A stretch of DNA of 64,000 nt from Plantago ovata (taxonomy: Eukaryota; Streptophyta; Magnoliopsida; Lamiales; Plantaginaceae): the NCBI GenBank assembly GCA_028274465.1, contig CM051457.1:17929097-17993096 (forward strand), given 5' to 3'. The notes below the pieces were generated by a model. The model was not told where the DNA came from, did not search any database, and saw only the letters and a list, made by a program, of their open reading frames with translations. Shown piece after piece: positions 24,355-38,200 of the stretch. A program made the position numbers and the translations under genes. Every line of letters starts with the position of its first letter. Position 1 is the stretch's first letter.

Positions 24355-27300
24355 ATGGTGAAGGTGCGAATGAACACCGCCGACGTGGCGGCGGAGGTGA
24401 AGTGTCTCCGCCGCTTAATCGGCATGCGTTGCTCCAACGTGTATGATCTCACCCCCAAGGTATGCATTACGCGGTCCTTTGATTTTCCTGTTGTTTCCTC
24501 AAGTGCTAATCAATCAATTATCGTTGAGTTTGCCGAGGTTTGTTGGCTAAATTTCGTGTATGGATGTTTGTTCTGTAGACTTATGTGTTTAAGCTGATGA
24601 GTAGCAGCGGCGTGACGGAGTCTGGGGAGAGCGAGAAGGTTTTGCTGTTGATGGAGAGTGGTGTTAGATTGCATACCACTGAGTATATGCGGTAAAGTTC
24701 TGGCAAATGTCTTTTAAGTTTAATTTTCTTCTGAGTATATGCTCGGGATGTTTCAACCAGAGCTTAGTTGGTCTCACAGGTCACATCTAATTGAGGTTGC
24801 TTAGTATATCATGGCTTATTAGTCTTAGGGTGCTGCTACTATGGTTACTTATGCTTGTGAATGGTCGGATATCACATCTATGATTTAGTTTGTGGTGATG
24901 TCACTGAGTTTCAAAGGGATTTGAAATACCTTTTTATTGCGTAAAGAAGGCAATCAGATTGTGACACACTGTGTTATACGGATATTAAACAGAGGATTTG
25001 GGATAAGTTTCTATGCACAAAGATAGCAATCAGCCTGTTATATAGTATACAGTATGCGCTTTATGGATATTAAAGCAGAGATCTAAATGACGCAGATGAG
25101 CTTTAAGGCGTTTAGTTATGGTAAAATATTTTCCAGAAATGCTTCAGTGTTATATGTCTTCTGTGTCAATTCATCATTCTGAACTTCTAAAAGATATTAA
25201 GTATGAGAAAATAATGCAGACATTTTGTTCAGGATAAAACTATGAGGCTCTTTGATGCAGTGATAAAATTCGGTAGAGGTAGGATTTGTAAAACACTTCT
25301 GAATTGCCACAATGTTATACATCTCTCTGGGAAAATATAAAGGTGATTTAATTACTGAATGATGTTAAGGTTCTCATTTTAATCCTGCTAAGTGAAATTT
25401 GAGGTAGTGTATCATTTCTCCTAGTGGTGTGATTTTTTTATAATTTGGTGGAATCCTTGTGGTTTTACTGATAAATCTGGCTTCTGGATATACTTGGATG
25501 AGGATTTCATCAGAAGTTCTGCCATGTTCTGTTGCTGCATGCTTCTTTTGCAACAAAAATTCTAGAAATGTTTTGTGGGAGATGATTCGTATATCTGAAT
25601 ATTATGTTTCTTGCTTTTCACAGGGACAAAAGCAACACGCCATCTGGATTTACATTGAAATTGAGAAAGCACATACGAACCAGAAGGCTGGAGGATGTTC
25701 GTCAACTTGGATATGACAGGGTGTGGTTTGGTCACTTTTCTAGGATGTCTATGATTGTTAATTTTTTGCACTAGGAATATTGCTTAAACTTCGAATCTTG
25801 TTTGTATATAGATTATACTCTTCCAATTTGGACTGGGAGTTAACGCACACTATGTTATTTTGGAGCTTTATGCCCAAGGCAATATTATTCTTACTGATCC
25901 TGAGTTCACCGTCTTGACTCTCCTCCGATCACACAGGTTTCTGATTCCTTTTTTTTCCATTTATTTGTTGTTTATTTTAATAGTTTGGTACAGTGTTGGA
26001 AGACAAGATTGTCTGGATTAGCCACGACACACTGCAAATGTGGTTTTAAATAGTTGGCTTTGACATAACTGTAGGGATGATGATAAGGGAGTTGCGATCA
26101 TGTCTCGGCACCGTTATCCGGTTGAACTATCTCGTGTCTTTGAGCGTACCACCAGAGATAAGTTGGCAGCAGCCGTTAAATCTTCATTGGAGGACAATAA
26201 AGATGAGCTTCAAAATAATAATGACCGTGGAAATGATAGTTCCAATCTGCAACCAAAAAAGCAAGGTAATCAGAAGAATACAAAGCCCACAGAGAAAAGT
26301 AAAAGTGATAAGCCTCGGGCTAAGCAGGCAACTCTAAAGGTTGTTCTTGGGGAAGCACTAGGATATGGACCGGCATTGTCGGAGCATATAATACTGGATG
26401 CTGGTTTAATTCCAAGTACGAAAGTTAGCAAGGACTTCAAATTGGAGGATAGTACCCTCGAGGTTCTTGCTGAAGCTGTTGCAAGATTTGAGGACTGGCT
26501 AGCTGCTGTTATTTCTGGTGAGAAAGTTCCAGAAGGATACATAGTAATGCAGCAAAAGAATTCGGTGAAAAAGCTTGATACTGTAAATGACAAAGGAACT
26601 ACTGATCAGGTTATCTTTTGTTACAATGGTCTTCAACACCTAACTAGATGTATTTATTCCTCTGGTGTCTAGATTTACTTTTTCTTCATTATAGCTTTTC
26701 TTATTGTTTTTTACTTTCTTTCCAGATTTATGATGAATTCTGTCCACTGTTGCTGAACCAATTCAAATCAAGGGATTCCGTTAGATTCGAAACATTTGAT
26801 GCAGCATTGGATGAGTTCTACAGTAAGATAGAAAGCCAGCGTTCTGAACAACAACAAAAGACCAAAGAAAATTCTGCCATGCAGAAACTAGACAAAATTA
26901 AAATTGATCAGGTGAACCTGTGTAAATTTTCTTTGAGATACACTTCTAGCTATTATAATAAATGAATGCTTCACAAATGCAGTATAGTGACTGTTTTTTA
27001 GCATAAGTTCTCTTTGAACTCTATCTATAATCTTAACCATAATCCATTTCCAAGCATAGAATTGTTGGTAGTCGTGGGGATGCCATGTTTATCTCATTGG
27101 TATAGCAGAATAGTTATAATGTAGTTAGCTTTTGTTGATATTGTATTATTACTTTTTTATTCTATTTGATTGATTATTGTTTTCTAGTGGGGAAGGTGGG
27201 GTTGGAAAGAGAAGGGGGGGGGGGGGTGTCACTACATCTTAATGCACATACACACTACATTTGTGCTTCTATCTTACCATCACAGCTTTATGCTGCAGGA

Positions 27301-30300
27301 AAGCCGTGTGCATGCACTGAAGAGGGAAGTGGAACAGTGTGTGAAGATGGCAGAACTGATAGAATACAACTTGGAAGACGTGGATGCTGCCATCTTAGCA
27401 GTACGCGTAGCTCTTGCAAATGGTATGAGCTGGGTTGATTTGGGTCGCATGGTGAAGGAGGAGAAGAAATCTGGCAACCCTGTTGCTGGCCTCATCGACA
27501 AACTTTATCTTGAAAGGAATTGCATTACACTACTCTTGAGCAACAATCTCGACGAGATGGACGATGATGAGAAGACGCAACCTGCTGACAAGGTATATCA
27601 TGATAACTATTATACTTTGGAATCAGGAAGAACTTGTAGGTGATTGGGAATAATCAAATTTTTTTGCCGTAAAAGATAGAATACCGTATGCAAGAGTTAA
27701 AAGTCGGATCATTTGCATGTCTGACATTGTTTATCATGCAATGCACCAGCTCTGCAACATACTGCCTCCTTTCTTTTTTATTTGATGTTTTAGCAAGTTA
27801 GACTTCATCCAAAATATTTTATATTTTAGTTGCTTTTAGCTACATTTTTCCATTACAGCAATACTACACCCCACCTTTTCATTTTCCAGTGTAAGTATAT
27901 AATTGAATAGGAGAGATTTAATTAATAATGATCAGGGGCATCTATGGAAAAATAAATAAAATTCTCCTTAATTTGTGTGAAAACACCTAAAACATCAAAT
28001 AAAAAGACAGGAGGTAGTACTGTGCAATCTTGTTTCAATAATTCATCCACCTATAAATTTTCTTGGTAGCAAAGAGCAAATGTTTATTTTCATGTAGGGT
28101 TCAGTATCTTCGTTTCTGGTGTTTAGGTTGAGGTGGATCTTGCACTTTCTGCCCATGCCAATGCTCGGAGATACTATGAAATGAAGAAGAGACAGGAGAG
28201 CAAACAGGAGAAAACCATTACAGCACATGAAAAAGCTTTCAAAGCGGCTGAGAAAAAGACACGCAAACAACTATCACAGGTAGTTGAATGTTCAAATTGC
28301 TCTCATTTCTTGTTTTTATTGTCCAATCTTTGGTGAGAAAACTTGCAGTATCAAGTTGAAAGTAGAAAGGTTTACAGATCTCATCATGCAATATGAACTG
28401 AGCTTGTTAGCTTGTCGAGATGATCTAGCTGTATGACATTGTTACTTCGTTCTCTTTCACATTATTCTTCTTATACTCCTTTGCAGGAAAAAACTGTTGC
28501 TACAATTTCACACATGCGTAAAGTGCACTGGTTTGAAAAATTCAATTGGTTTGTCAGCAGTGAGAATTATCTTGTTGTTAGTGGACGGGATGCCCAGCAA
28601 AATGAGATGATTGTCAAACGCTACATGTCCAAAGGAGACCTGTAAGTGAATTGTTTCAGTAATGTATTTCAATTTTAATGGCTCAAAATAATAAAAAATT
28701 TCCCCATTCTTGGAACTGTTTTGTGCATCTATTTTGAAAACGCTCTTTCGCATGATAGAAAGTCTTGCATTTGTCAGTCTTGGTTTAGATCTTCAAGGAA
28801 AAATCAATTCCAGTGTTCCATCAGTATTTATTTTCCCCACCCGATAGCACTCCAAACTTTTTTAAACACTTTGTCTTGATAAATTTGTCAAATTTATTTT
28901 CTAAATATCACGAGACATTTTTGGAAATACCGAAATGTTTCGAAATTTTACGGTCTCTTTTTCAAGAAACCAAAACATATCTCAAACCCGATATTTTAAT
29001 CCATGGGCTTGGGTGTTGGCTAGGTGATTGTTTAACTCTCTTATTTGCTAATAATGTTGAAAATTCACTGTAGAGCAGGTATGTTCATGCCGAACTCCAT
29101 GGTGCTTCTAGTACAGTTATCAAGAATCACAAGCCCGAACTGCCTGTACCCCCTCTGACTTTAAACCAAGCAGGATGTTTCACAGTAAGATCACAATATT
29201 TTTTTAATATCCAATGATTAACATATCTTAGCAGAGCTAAGCAGTAGAATTCACTCTCTGTTATCATGTAGGTCTGCCATAGCCAGGCTTGGGACTCGAA
29301 GATTGTAACTAGTGCTTGGTGGGTTTACCCTCACCAGGTCAGTAAGACAGCTCCAACTGGAGAATATCTCACTGTTGGAAGTTTCATGATCCGTGGTAAG
29401 AAGAACTATCTACCACCTCACCCTCTCATTATGGGTTTTGGAATGTTATTTCGCTTGGATGAAAGTTCTTTAGGTTCCCATCTGAATGAAAGAAGGATAA
29501 GGGGTGAGGAGGAGGGAACAAATGATGCTGAGGAAAGTGAACCTTTCAAAGAGATTTCTGACTCTGGTTCTGATTCGGAGAAGGAAGTATTCGATAAAAA
29601 GGCCATTTCAGAGCCATCAAGCACCATGGATTTGTTAACAGAGGCGTTTCCTTCGGAGGCTTCCTCCAATGGCTTAAATCATTCTGATATAACTAAGAAA
29701 ACAGATGACACTGAGAAATCTTCTTCAGTTAATTATAGTAGCAGTGAGAAAGTATCTGCAGCTTCTGGACAAACCACTGATGCTGTTAACACAAATTTGG
29801 AAGATTTACTTGACAAAGCTCTCGAGCTTGGGTCTGGCACCTCTGTTAAGTATGGGCTCCGACCTTCTCAAGAAGGAGCAGTAGAGGAACATGAACACAA
29901 TGCAATGAAGGCTGTTCAGCGAGAGAAACCCTATGTTTCAAAAGCAGAAAGAAGAAAGCTCAAGAAAGGTGGTGTTAGTCACGTGGAGGAAGAAAAAAGT
30001 ACGGAAGACCATGAATCTGTCAACCAGAGTGATTTAACAAAAAATTCGAAGCCAAGTAGTGGAAAAATTAGCCGTGGCCAGAAAGGCAAACTAAAAAAGA
30101 TAAAGGAGAAATATGCTGACCAGGATGAGGAAGAGCGAAGCATTAGAATGGCTCTATTAGCGGTAAATTCTCAATTTTGAATCCAGTTATTGTAGACTGT
30201 TCTTCACAATGGGTCTTGCCTCTTTCTAAAATATTTGAGCTATGCTGATAGCAAGTTAGCAACACAGCCAATCCTTGATTCAAAGTTTATGCAATGCTAT

Positions 30301-31701
30301 TTTTGTGCTTTATGAGTAGTTTGCTTCGTTGACGTTAGATTAATGTGTAGGCTGCTGGCAAATCCAAGAAAGATGCTGACAAGTCCGAGACTATACCAGC
30401 CACAGAAGAAAAGGCGACCAAAGTAGCTCCAGGTTATTTTATTAGAAATATATAGAACTCAACAGTTTATTTTTTGTGCAATTGTAAGGTTTTAGCTGCT
30501 GGTGGGCCTAGTTTTCATACAATATCTTCTTTTTTTGCTCCCTTTAAATCTACACTCACAGTGTAAAAATGAGATTTTATGCAGGTTGTTTTTCACGAAT
30601 CCCACTGGCTCTGCCAAAGATTATATCTGAAAGTGTGATAGATGAAATAACATGTATTATTTGCTAAATTGTTGCTTATAGACTTCAAGCTATATTTGTT
30701 TTAAAATGGTTGGTGATACACACTTAAACTTACCAAACTTGTTGATTTTGCATTCATATTCACCAATAGTTGCTTGTGTTGCCTCTTTCGTTTGTTATAT
30801 TAATTAAATTTGCTGCACCTATTTTATCCCCTAAAGATGTGTTCTCCTGATACTTGCCTGGTGATACTTATATGCTTCTTCATCACTGCAGTTCCTACAG
30901 AGGCTTCAAAGATATGCTACAAATGTAAGAAGCCAGGTCATACGTCTCGTGATTGCCCTGAAAATGCTGATGCTGTGCAGAGTAAAGTTAACGGTGAGTT
31001 GATTGGGGATGCAAGTGAAATAGACCGTGTGATCATGGAGGAAGATGATATCAACGAGATTGGTGAAGAAGAGAAGCTGAAATTAAATGATGTGGACTAT
31101 CTGACTGGGATCCCGCTCCCGAATGATGTTTTGTTGTATGCAGTGCCTGTTTGTGGTCCTTATAATGCTCTACAGTCTTACAAATACCGTGTCAAGATAA
31201 TTCCAGGCACATTGAAGAGAGGAAAAGGTAATCTCGATGGAGTACATGTCTATAAAAATGTGAAAAATGCTATGCTTATGCCTAAATGTAAACAAACCAG
31301 ATTATTATGGATTCACACAACTATTACGGAACCCCTTTCAATTTATGGTTCTGCCGTCGCATAATATTTCTGTTGCATGCTGGAAATTTTTTGAGGATCC
31401 TTTGTGTTTAAGTATGTTGGCTTTCAGAGATTTAATTGTAGGTATAATAAAATAATAAGACTACATGATGCCCTTGTCTCATTACTCTGTCTTCAATTTG
31501 TATGCAGCGGCAAAGACAGCAATGAATCTGTTTAGTCATATGCCGGAGTCAACAACAAGAGAAAAGGAACTAATGAAGGCGTGCACGGATCCTGAGCTTG
31601 TCGCTGCTATAATAGGCAATTGTAAAGTTTCAGCTGCTGGCTTGACTCAGTTGAAGCAAAAGCAGAAGAAAAGTAAGAAGTCAACCAAACAAGGTAGCTA
31701 A
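24355..31701 (+). CDS. NEMF: NEMF/Rqc2 (Tae2) homologue, ribosome-associated quality control factor with zinc knuckle
   Basis: Binds 60S subunits carrying stalled peptidyl-tRNA; yeast Rqc2 also recruits Ala/Thr tRNAs for CAT tailing. Fourteen coding exons: 24355-24459, 24579-24691, 25624-25720, 25812-25936, 26074-26609, 26726-26911, 27299-27592, 28127-28279, 28487-28641, 29079-29184, 29272-30162, 30352-30432, 30892-31227, 31508-31701; 3372 nt, 1123 aa. NFACT-N starts [15 protein letters not shown]. Asp10 and the Asp104-Arg105 pair (RQLGYDRIILFQFG) match residues essential for tailing in yeast Rqc2 (D9, D98, R99). A charged coiled-coil section follows, then NFACT-R from about residue 537 ([13 protein letters not shown]), an acidic/basic linker, a CCHC knuckle (Cys956, Cys959, His964, Cys969), NFACT-C ([20 protein letters not shown]) and a Lys-rich tail. 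Arabidopsis EMB1441 has the same plan. The knuckle is a plant feature of unknown role. Confidence 0.95.
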
Positions 31702-32760
31702 ACAATAATAGCTTTATCGGGGAATGGTAGGAGGCCGAGTCTGGCTGCTTTCTCTTGACAAAGATATACCAAATGGCTACTGTACCATTTTCACTTTCGT
31801 TTATTATCAGGACGAGTAGCAAGTCCCCCTTATCATATTGTTTGACCTTTGGCTTTCTGGTACGACATTAAAGGGAGCCAGGAAAGCAGATAGGTTTATA
31901 ATATAGTGAACATACCGCTTGAATCGTAATGTGTGCTTGTCTCTTGAAGGTCTGACGCCAATCTTCTGTAGTTGCGAGTCTAGAACCGTAGTAAAATTTA
32001 TCAGGCAACACTATTGGTTTTAATTATGACATGACAAATTTTTTAACTTGGTTTAAGCTTTCCAGGTTTCACAACCGTGTGCATGTTTAGGCATTTAGCA
32101 TTGTATAATTGATGTTTAAAGTGTAAGATCTTAATATGTGGCTCATGAATCTGAAGTAATTTACTGTTATGAGTAGAAAACAATTTTGGATCGACAGCAA
32201 TTTAGTGACACCCTTGATCTTTAATATGACAACTCCAAAGCACTTTGCTGCTAGCTTATGATGTACCGGCAAGGATAATTCTACTGTTTATTTTCGTCAT
32301 GTAACTTTGAACTTGTATATGATCGTATGCTCTCAAAATAACTCAACAACTTGGGCATCAAATCGGTCTCTTTTGAGGCTCGGCACTCAAAATGAGCCTA
32401 GCGTGATTTTAGATTTTTAACTACGAATGTGAAGAATTTTCATTTATTCTTCCATCGTCAAGACTCGAGAGTAAACACAGCGAGGCAAAATACCAGGTAA
32501 ATGTTCGAAATATTGTGAGCCTTAGAATTATGGCTAATGCAAGCTTAAACTTAATCACATTTCTTTAACCATATATCAGGTACCTTGGTACTGTATCAGA
32601 GTGAGTTCCTGTGAGCAGCAAGAGTATTAAAAAGTTTTTGATAAAGAGCATTAGTTGGAGTTCTAAAACACCCCACAATCCTATATTTATGCTAAATTGA
32701 GAAAATTATACATCATCTATCCTGAAAAATTTTACCGTAGAAAACTTGGACGATCTAATA
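31702..32760. other. NEMF 3'UTR and downstream spacer
   Basis: Probable 3'UTR follows the stop codon for a few hundred bases, then AT-rich spacer. The poly(A) site is not placed. No other gene is seen. Confidence 0.45.
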
Positions 32761-32776
32761 GGTGCTCCCGACACAA

Positions 32777-33060
32777 ATGAGGATAACAACATAGTCTAGA
32801 AGCTTGTTTGTGTGCCCAACCGATGTATCTTTAGAAAACAAGACATTGTTGTGAGAAGCCATAGGGCCAAGCAAGTCAAATAGGCACTAATGCCCCCAGA
32901 GGGGTTGTCTCGCTCGAAACAGAAAGAAGGCTATTGAGATGGACAGTGTGAAAGATTTTCTGATTTCAGACTCACAAGCGGTCATCCCATGAGAAAACTT
33001 TCGAAAGGGGGATTTAGATGAGGATAACAACATAGTCTAGAAGCATGCTTGGATGTCCAA
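32777..33060. repeat. dispersed direct repeat, 241-bp spacing
   Basis: A block of about 45 bp beginning atgaggataacaacatagtc occurs at 32777 and at 33018, ending in 'gccca/gtcca' variants. The sequence between is unique, and I could not assign the pair to a known element. Confidence 0.7.
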
Positions 33061-33380
33061 TTGACGTTGTTTTTAATTGTCTGATCGTCTCTGTTAGTAT
33101 TTTATTTATCGGTTGAGTCAATTATTTTAGGGTCACCTACCAATTGGGTCAATTTCGTGACTCAATTTACCATATAGACCCATGCACAATTTTTTTTACA
33201 TGATAATACAAAGTACTGTAGATGCTTTATTGAAAATTTGACCCCACTTGGAAGACTTCCGTTCCATTCCCACGTGACTTACTTGATGAATTCGAAATTC
33301 CTATTGGACCATTACTTTCATTTATTTAAATGTTAGCAATAATTTTGAATCTTATTTATATGAATTCCAAATTCAGATTC

Positions 33381-33600
33381 AAGTACCACCCATTACATTT
33401 GTATACCCCATATTACATTTAATAGTACCAAGGTCTCACATTTATAGACTTGTATAGTACCCAGTGTCCCAGTCTCACAGTTTATAGTACTCGGATCTCA
33501 AATTTTATAGTATCCGATCTTACAATTTATAAAACTGGTACCCGTAGTCACAATTTGTAGTACTCAGGCTCAACATTTTTACATTTTTATACCCGACAAT
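33381..33600. repeat. degenerate minisatellite, unit about 23-30 bp
   Basis: About six to seven diverged copies of a unit close to ATAGTACYCGG followed by TCTCACAATTT run head to tail. Copies differ in length and sequence, so the array is old. Confidence 0.65.
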
Positions 33601-35221
33601 CTAACTCACATTAAGTTATGTCAAAGTAAAATCAATACTTAAGGATTTCCATTACAAACAACTAATATGACAAGAATCCATAAATCTAAAGAAATTAGAT
33701 ACTCTATCTCTTAGTATATTCTCTTCTATTGCTCCTACCCTGTTTGTATATACTACTACTTTCGATTAATTTGTGTGCTTTTATATGTGTGTTTTGATCT
33801 TTCCATATACTAAAATCACACTCGGACATAAACACCTGCTTAATCTCCAAATACCAATGAACAAAGAATCTACCTACACGGAGGGCTACAGGCTACAACC
33901 AAACCCACATCTTCAACTCTTCCTCTTCGCTCCCTGAACACATCTTTGACGAAATTGAGTAGAAGAAGGATGAGGCTCAACTTCCGAATCCGGATCGGAT
34001 TTAGTAAGGAATCCATAGAAGACAATGTAGATGAGATTATTTTATCCTTGTGATTTTGGTTTGAATATTTTGATGTGGCAAAAATGTTTCAATGGCCAGG
34101 AAACTTACATCGGAATAAGCGTTTGCTGTGGGCAAATTTGTGATGGCCATGCGTAGTGCTTTGGGGAAGACTAAATGGGGGTAAAATACTGAGATGCAAT
34201 TTCTGTGGTTCTCGATAAATTTTATGTGGACCTGGTCTATGAGTAAATTCATAGACCATGTGGTTGACAATCAGCCACATCACTTAGAAAAAGTGGTTGA
34301 TTTTAAACCATATGGTCGACAACTTACTCATCAATGAAATAATTTTCCGATTTTATCACATGAAATTTTTACCGTCCATATAAAAATGAAAAAAAATGCA
34401 TATAGGTAAAAAGATGGCACACGTGTGTTGGTGGTTAAGCCAAATACTGCACTTGGTTAATGATGGAAGCCATGTGGACAAATCTCTCCAAATAAGGTCA
34501 GAAGTTGTATGTTATGGTTGTAAAATTCGGGCTGCTTACTGTAGGATTGTATATTATAGTTTTAAGGGATTTTGGTGTAAAATATAATTTTTGTTGTGAT
34601 TACGACTAAAATGGTTTGTCTAACACTAATGTGGTCCCGTAACCGGCAGTGGTGGTAACATGACATGATGCTACAATGCATTATGGATTCCAGCAAAAAT
34701 ACCAAAGCTAGTACCAAAATAAGTATGAAACCTTAGGTGCCCCCCTCCCAAAAATGAAAAGAAAGTTTTCAACAAATTGTCAACTCAAAGTTGATCTCTC
34801 AATGTTAGGTCGAAATAGTAATAATGCATAAACAAATATATATGAACTCATTATAAAATGATCAAGTACAACCCAGATATGAGGATGTGGACTGTCATAA
34901 GCCATTCTGTAAACCAGCTGGCAACACTAAAGACCACACACCCTGGGAAGCGAAAGAGAACAGTCGACTAGCCAAATGTAGGAATCCCAAGTACAAGTCC
35001 GTCATGGTACAATCAATGTCTTTCGTATTATCTCTCTGGCCTAGAAACTTATCGCGATATAAACCTACAAAACAGAAGATGCATAGTTTAATATGTAACA
35101 AAGATGGTCCAGGATAAGTGGAGAAATGCTTTTTATGCATTCGCTACATTATAAATATTTATTTAGTCAAGGACAAGTAAAAATGAAGGACATTGGGCTC
35201 TCACCTCTCAGAACAAAATTC
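33601..35221. other. intergenic, no gene seen
   Basis: Spacer between NEMF and eRF3, both of which end here (tail to tail). The right end is presumably eRF3 3'UTR. No supported coding frame, RNA gene or bounded repeat. Confidence 0.45.
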
Positions 35222-38200
35222 TTACTCACTATCTGTAGATGTTACTTTTCCCACAGCCACAGTTTTCCCTGCCAGACAATAAAATTCAGAGATTACTACG
35301 ATTGGTGAGGAAAATATGAAGCAGAATCAGCCATGATGTTAAATATCTCTTACCTTCCGTTCGAAGAGTGAATCGTCCTAGTTGTGGAAAATCTGCAAAC
35401 TTCTCAATGCATATCGAATTGCTAACCTGAGAAGCACAATTCAGCAACAAAAATGTTACATAACTTGGAATATAGAAGCATAATTCAACCATGGGCCAGG
35501 GCCAGCACATGATGAAAAGTTTGCAAGTGGAAATTCCACAGCTGCGAGTGCCTTAAGGATCAGGTATGGTGGATGCGCTGTGATGGTGGTGGGGTGTGGG
35601 GTAGGACAAGAAGACATTCGTAACTTAGCAAGACCAACAAATGTCAAAAGTTTGAGATACTGTGAAATGGTACATAACCTACCAGACTGGATCATTTTGC
35701 AAATATGATAGATAAGGTTTAATAAGCTACTAGTAAGACTAAACAACGTCTTCCAATACTTATCGAACCCAGGCACAAGAAGCTAACCTGAACACGGCAC
35801 ACGACCAAAGCTCCCTTTTTAACAAAGAGAGGCTTCCCTTTCATAGGCTTCTTGGTCTTTTGATCAATTTGCTTCATCAACTCAACAATCTCACATTCTT
35901 CCACAACTGCGTGAATGTGCAAAATAGCCTTATATCCAGCACAGAAAATAGCCTGGGATATTTTCAAAATTAGATCACATTTAGTCGAGCACAGGTTGTA
36001 ATGGTCAGAATATCATATGAATGCAAACTACAAAAAGGAAGCAACAGACATACATTTTCTAGCAGCTCTAGAATTTGCAAGTGGGCCACAAACTCGGTCA
36101 CAGCAGGTATTGGTCTTGCTGTACATGTAACAAATTCCGACATAGTTCAACAATGCTCACTCAATAAGTCAATATGTTTTAATGGAAGATTAAGCTTTCA
36201 CATACCAACACTAGAGAGTATGAAGCCAGCCATTATATCATCCTCTTCGATTCCTGAAACCCTGACGCGCAAGTTTTCACCAGGTCCTGCCCGCCTTACT
36301 TTATCTTCGTCAATGAAGATGGCAAGAACTTTAACGTGAACCTGAGAATTTGTCCCAGCACCGTAATAATATCAGTACCAGGGTACCTTGAAAAAATAGA
36401 TAGACTATATAAAAGAAAAGAAGAACAAAGTTTGTAGATAGAATTCTAAAAGTGGAAGAACAGAAAACACACCTTATTTGGCATTATCATCAAGGTATCA
36501 CCTTCACGGACACTTCCAGATTCTATTTTTCCCATCACAACAGTCCCCATGTCCTTGAATTTATCAATGATAGGCATCCTACAACATCAAGTGACGGAGT
36601 CAGGAATCATCTAGAAACCTTACGCTGATAGCACAAGGCATTGTTTTTTAACATAAATAAATCATACTAGAAGCTCAACATTAATTCTGGGTCCGATACT
36701 TCTTCACACAGATTAAAATTATACCCATGTAATAAACTTTATTGTTCAAACACCATATTCACACAAACAGAAAAAGAAAATTTTAAAACAGTCTACTTGC
36801 ACATACCAATGGAATGACTAACAGCTGATTTCACTATACATTGTAACAAAAATAGACCAAGAAAAAAAAACTAATAGAAATCAGGACATTGATATAATCC
36901 AAGGTACACTAAGCGGCTAAAATTAGAGAAAAAAACAGAGGGCACTTTATGCAGAACAGGAACACTTGAGCACATAACTTGAAACAATCGTTCAAGGCTG
37001 CAAGTAGGAAGGAACCCAAGGGGTATAAAGGAGTTCAAGTAAATAATTGTAGTACTATACCTGAATGGACCTTTTGGGTCACGTACAGGACCTTCAATAG
37101 CATCAAGAGCTTCAAAAAGACAAGGACCACTCCACCATGGGCATACACTTTTTTCCAGCCTAACTTTCAAGTTTGTCCCATAAAGTCCAGATATTGGCAG
37201 AAATTGCACATCTGAGACCACATACTCCATTCAGACACCAAAGGAAAAGGGAAGGCACACAAACACAGAAATGTGATCCAGAAAAGATTCAAAACTACCA
37301 TTTAATTTCGAATCCACAGACCAAATACAGAAGTAATAGTAGGTCTAAATCAACCAAAAAGAAATAGACAAACAAGCTCAGGAATACACAGACATAAGAG
37401 AAAAATGCAAAGAGGAATATCCCACGGCAGAATTTATTTTAAGATGCCATCCTAAAGCATAGATTAAAGTACAGATGGGTCGAGAAAAGGTAAAACAGAA
37501 AAGAAGATTCTAGCAAATGCCAGATGCATTAGTTCCTAACACTAAAAATTATTGAAGTACAAATATACGTAGCTCAGGCAACCCCAGGCAACAATGAGCG
37601 CCAAAGAAAAATGAAAACCAACACGCAACAGAGAATATGCATGCCTCAGGATTCAGGAATCAATGTAAACATATTTTTACAACACACCATTAAGCTTAAA
37701 GCCTACAACAAAACAACAATGACATGTGAATAAAGATGGCCATCATGTATTACCTTTCTTCACATTATATCCTGAAGACTTCAGAAATGACACCATTTTT
37801 GACTCAATCTCGTCATACCTAACATCAGTAAGACAAACCAAATGAAATGCCACTAACGATTTTTTGGCATAATTTCAAGTGCTTCATTATTAGGTGCCAG
37901 TATATATGCAATTTGAATATACCTTTCTTTAGACCATTGGACAGTCGGGTCATCCATTTTGTTCACAACAACCAGCAACTTAGAGACTCCCAGTGTTTTT
38001 GCTAGTTGTACATGTTCTCGTGTCTGTCCGCCTCTCTCATAACCAGTTTCAAATTCTCCCTTCCGGGCAGAAATTACCTAGGGAACAAGGCACAATAATA
38101 GTTGTCAGATAAATGAATACAAGCTTCGAATATACGAAATCTCATGAATTCTATGCAAACACTACTTACTAGTACACCTATATCTGCTTGTGATGCTCCA

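Noticed and set aside
27166-27643. Two overlapping plus-strand frames as separate genes
   Set aside because: 27299-27592 is a NEMF exon; the rest is intron read-through or a shifted frame.
36979-37367. Plus-strand frames over an eRF3 exon
   Set aside because: They are antisense to the eRF3 exon 37061-37211 and have no domain.
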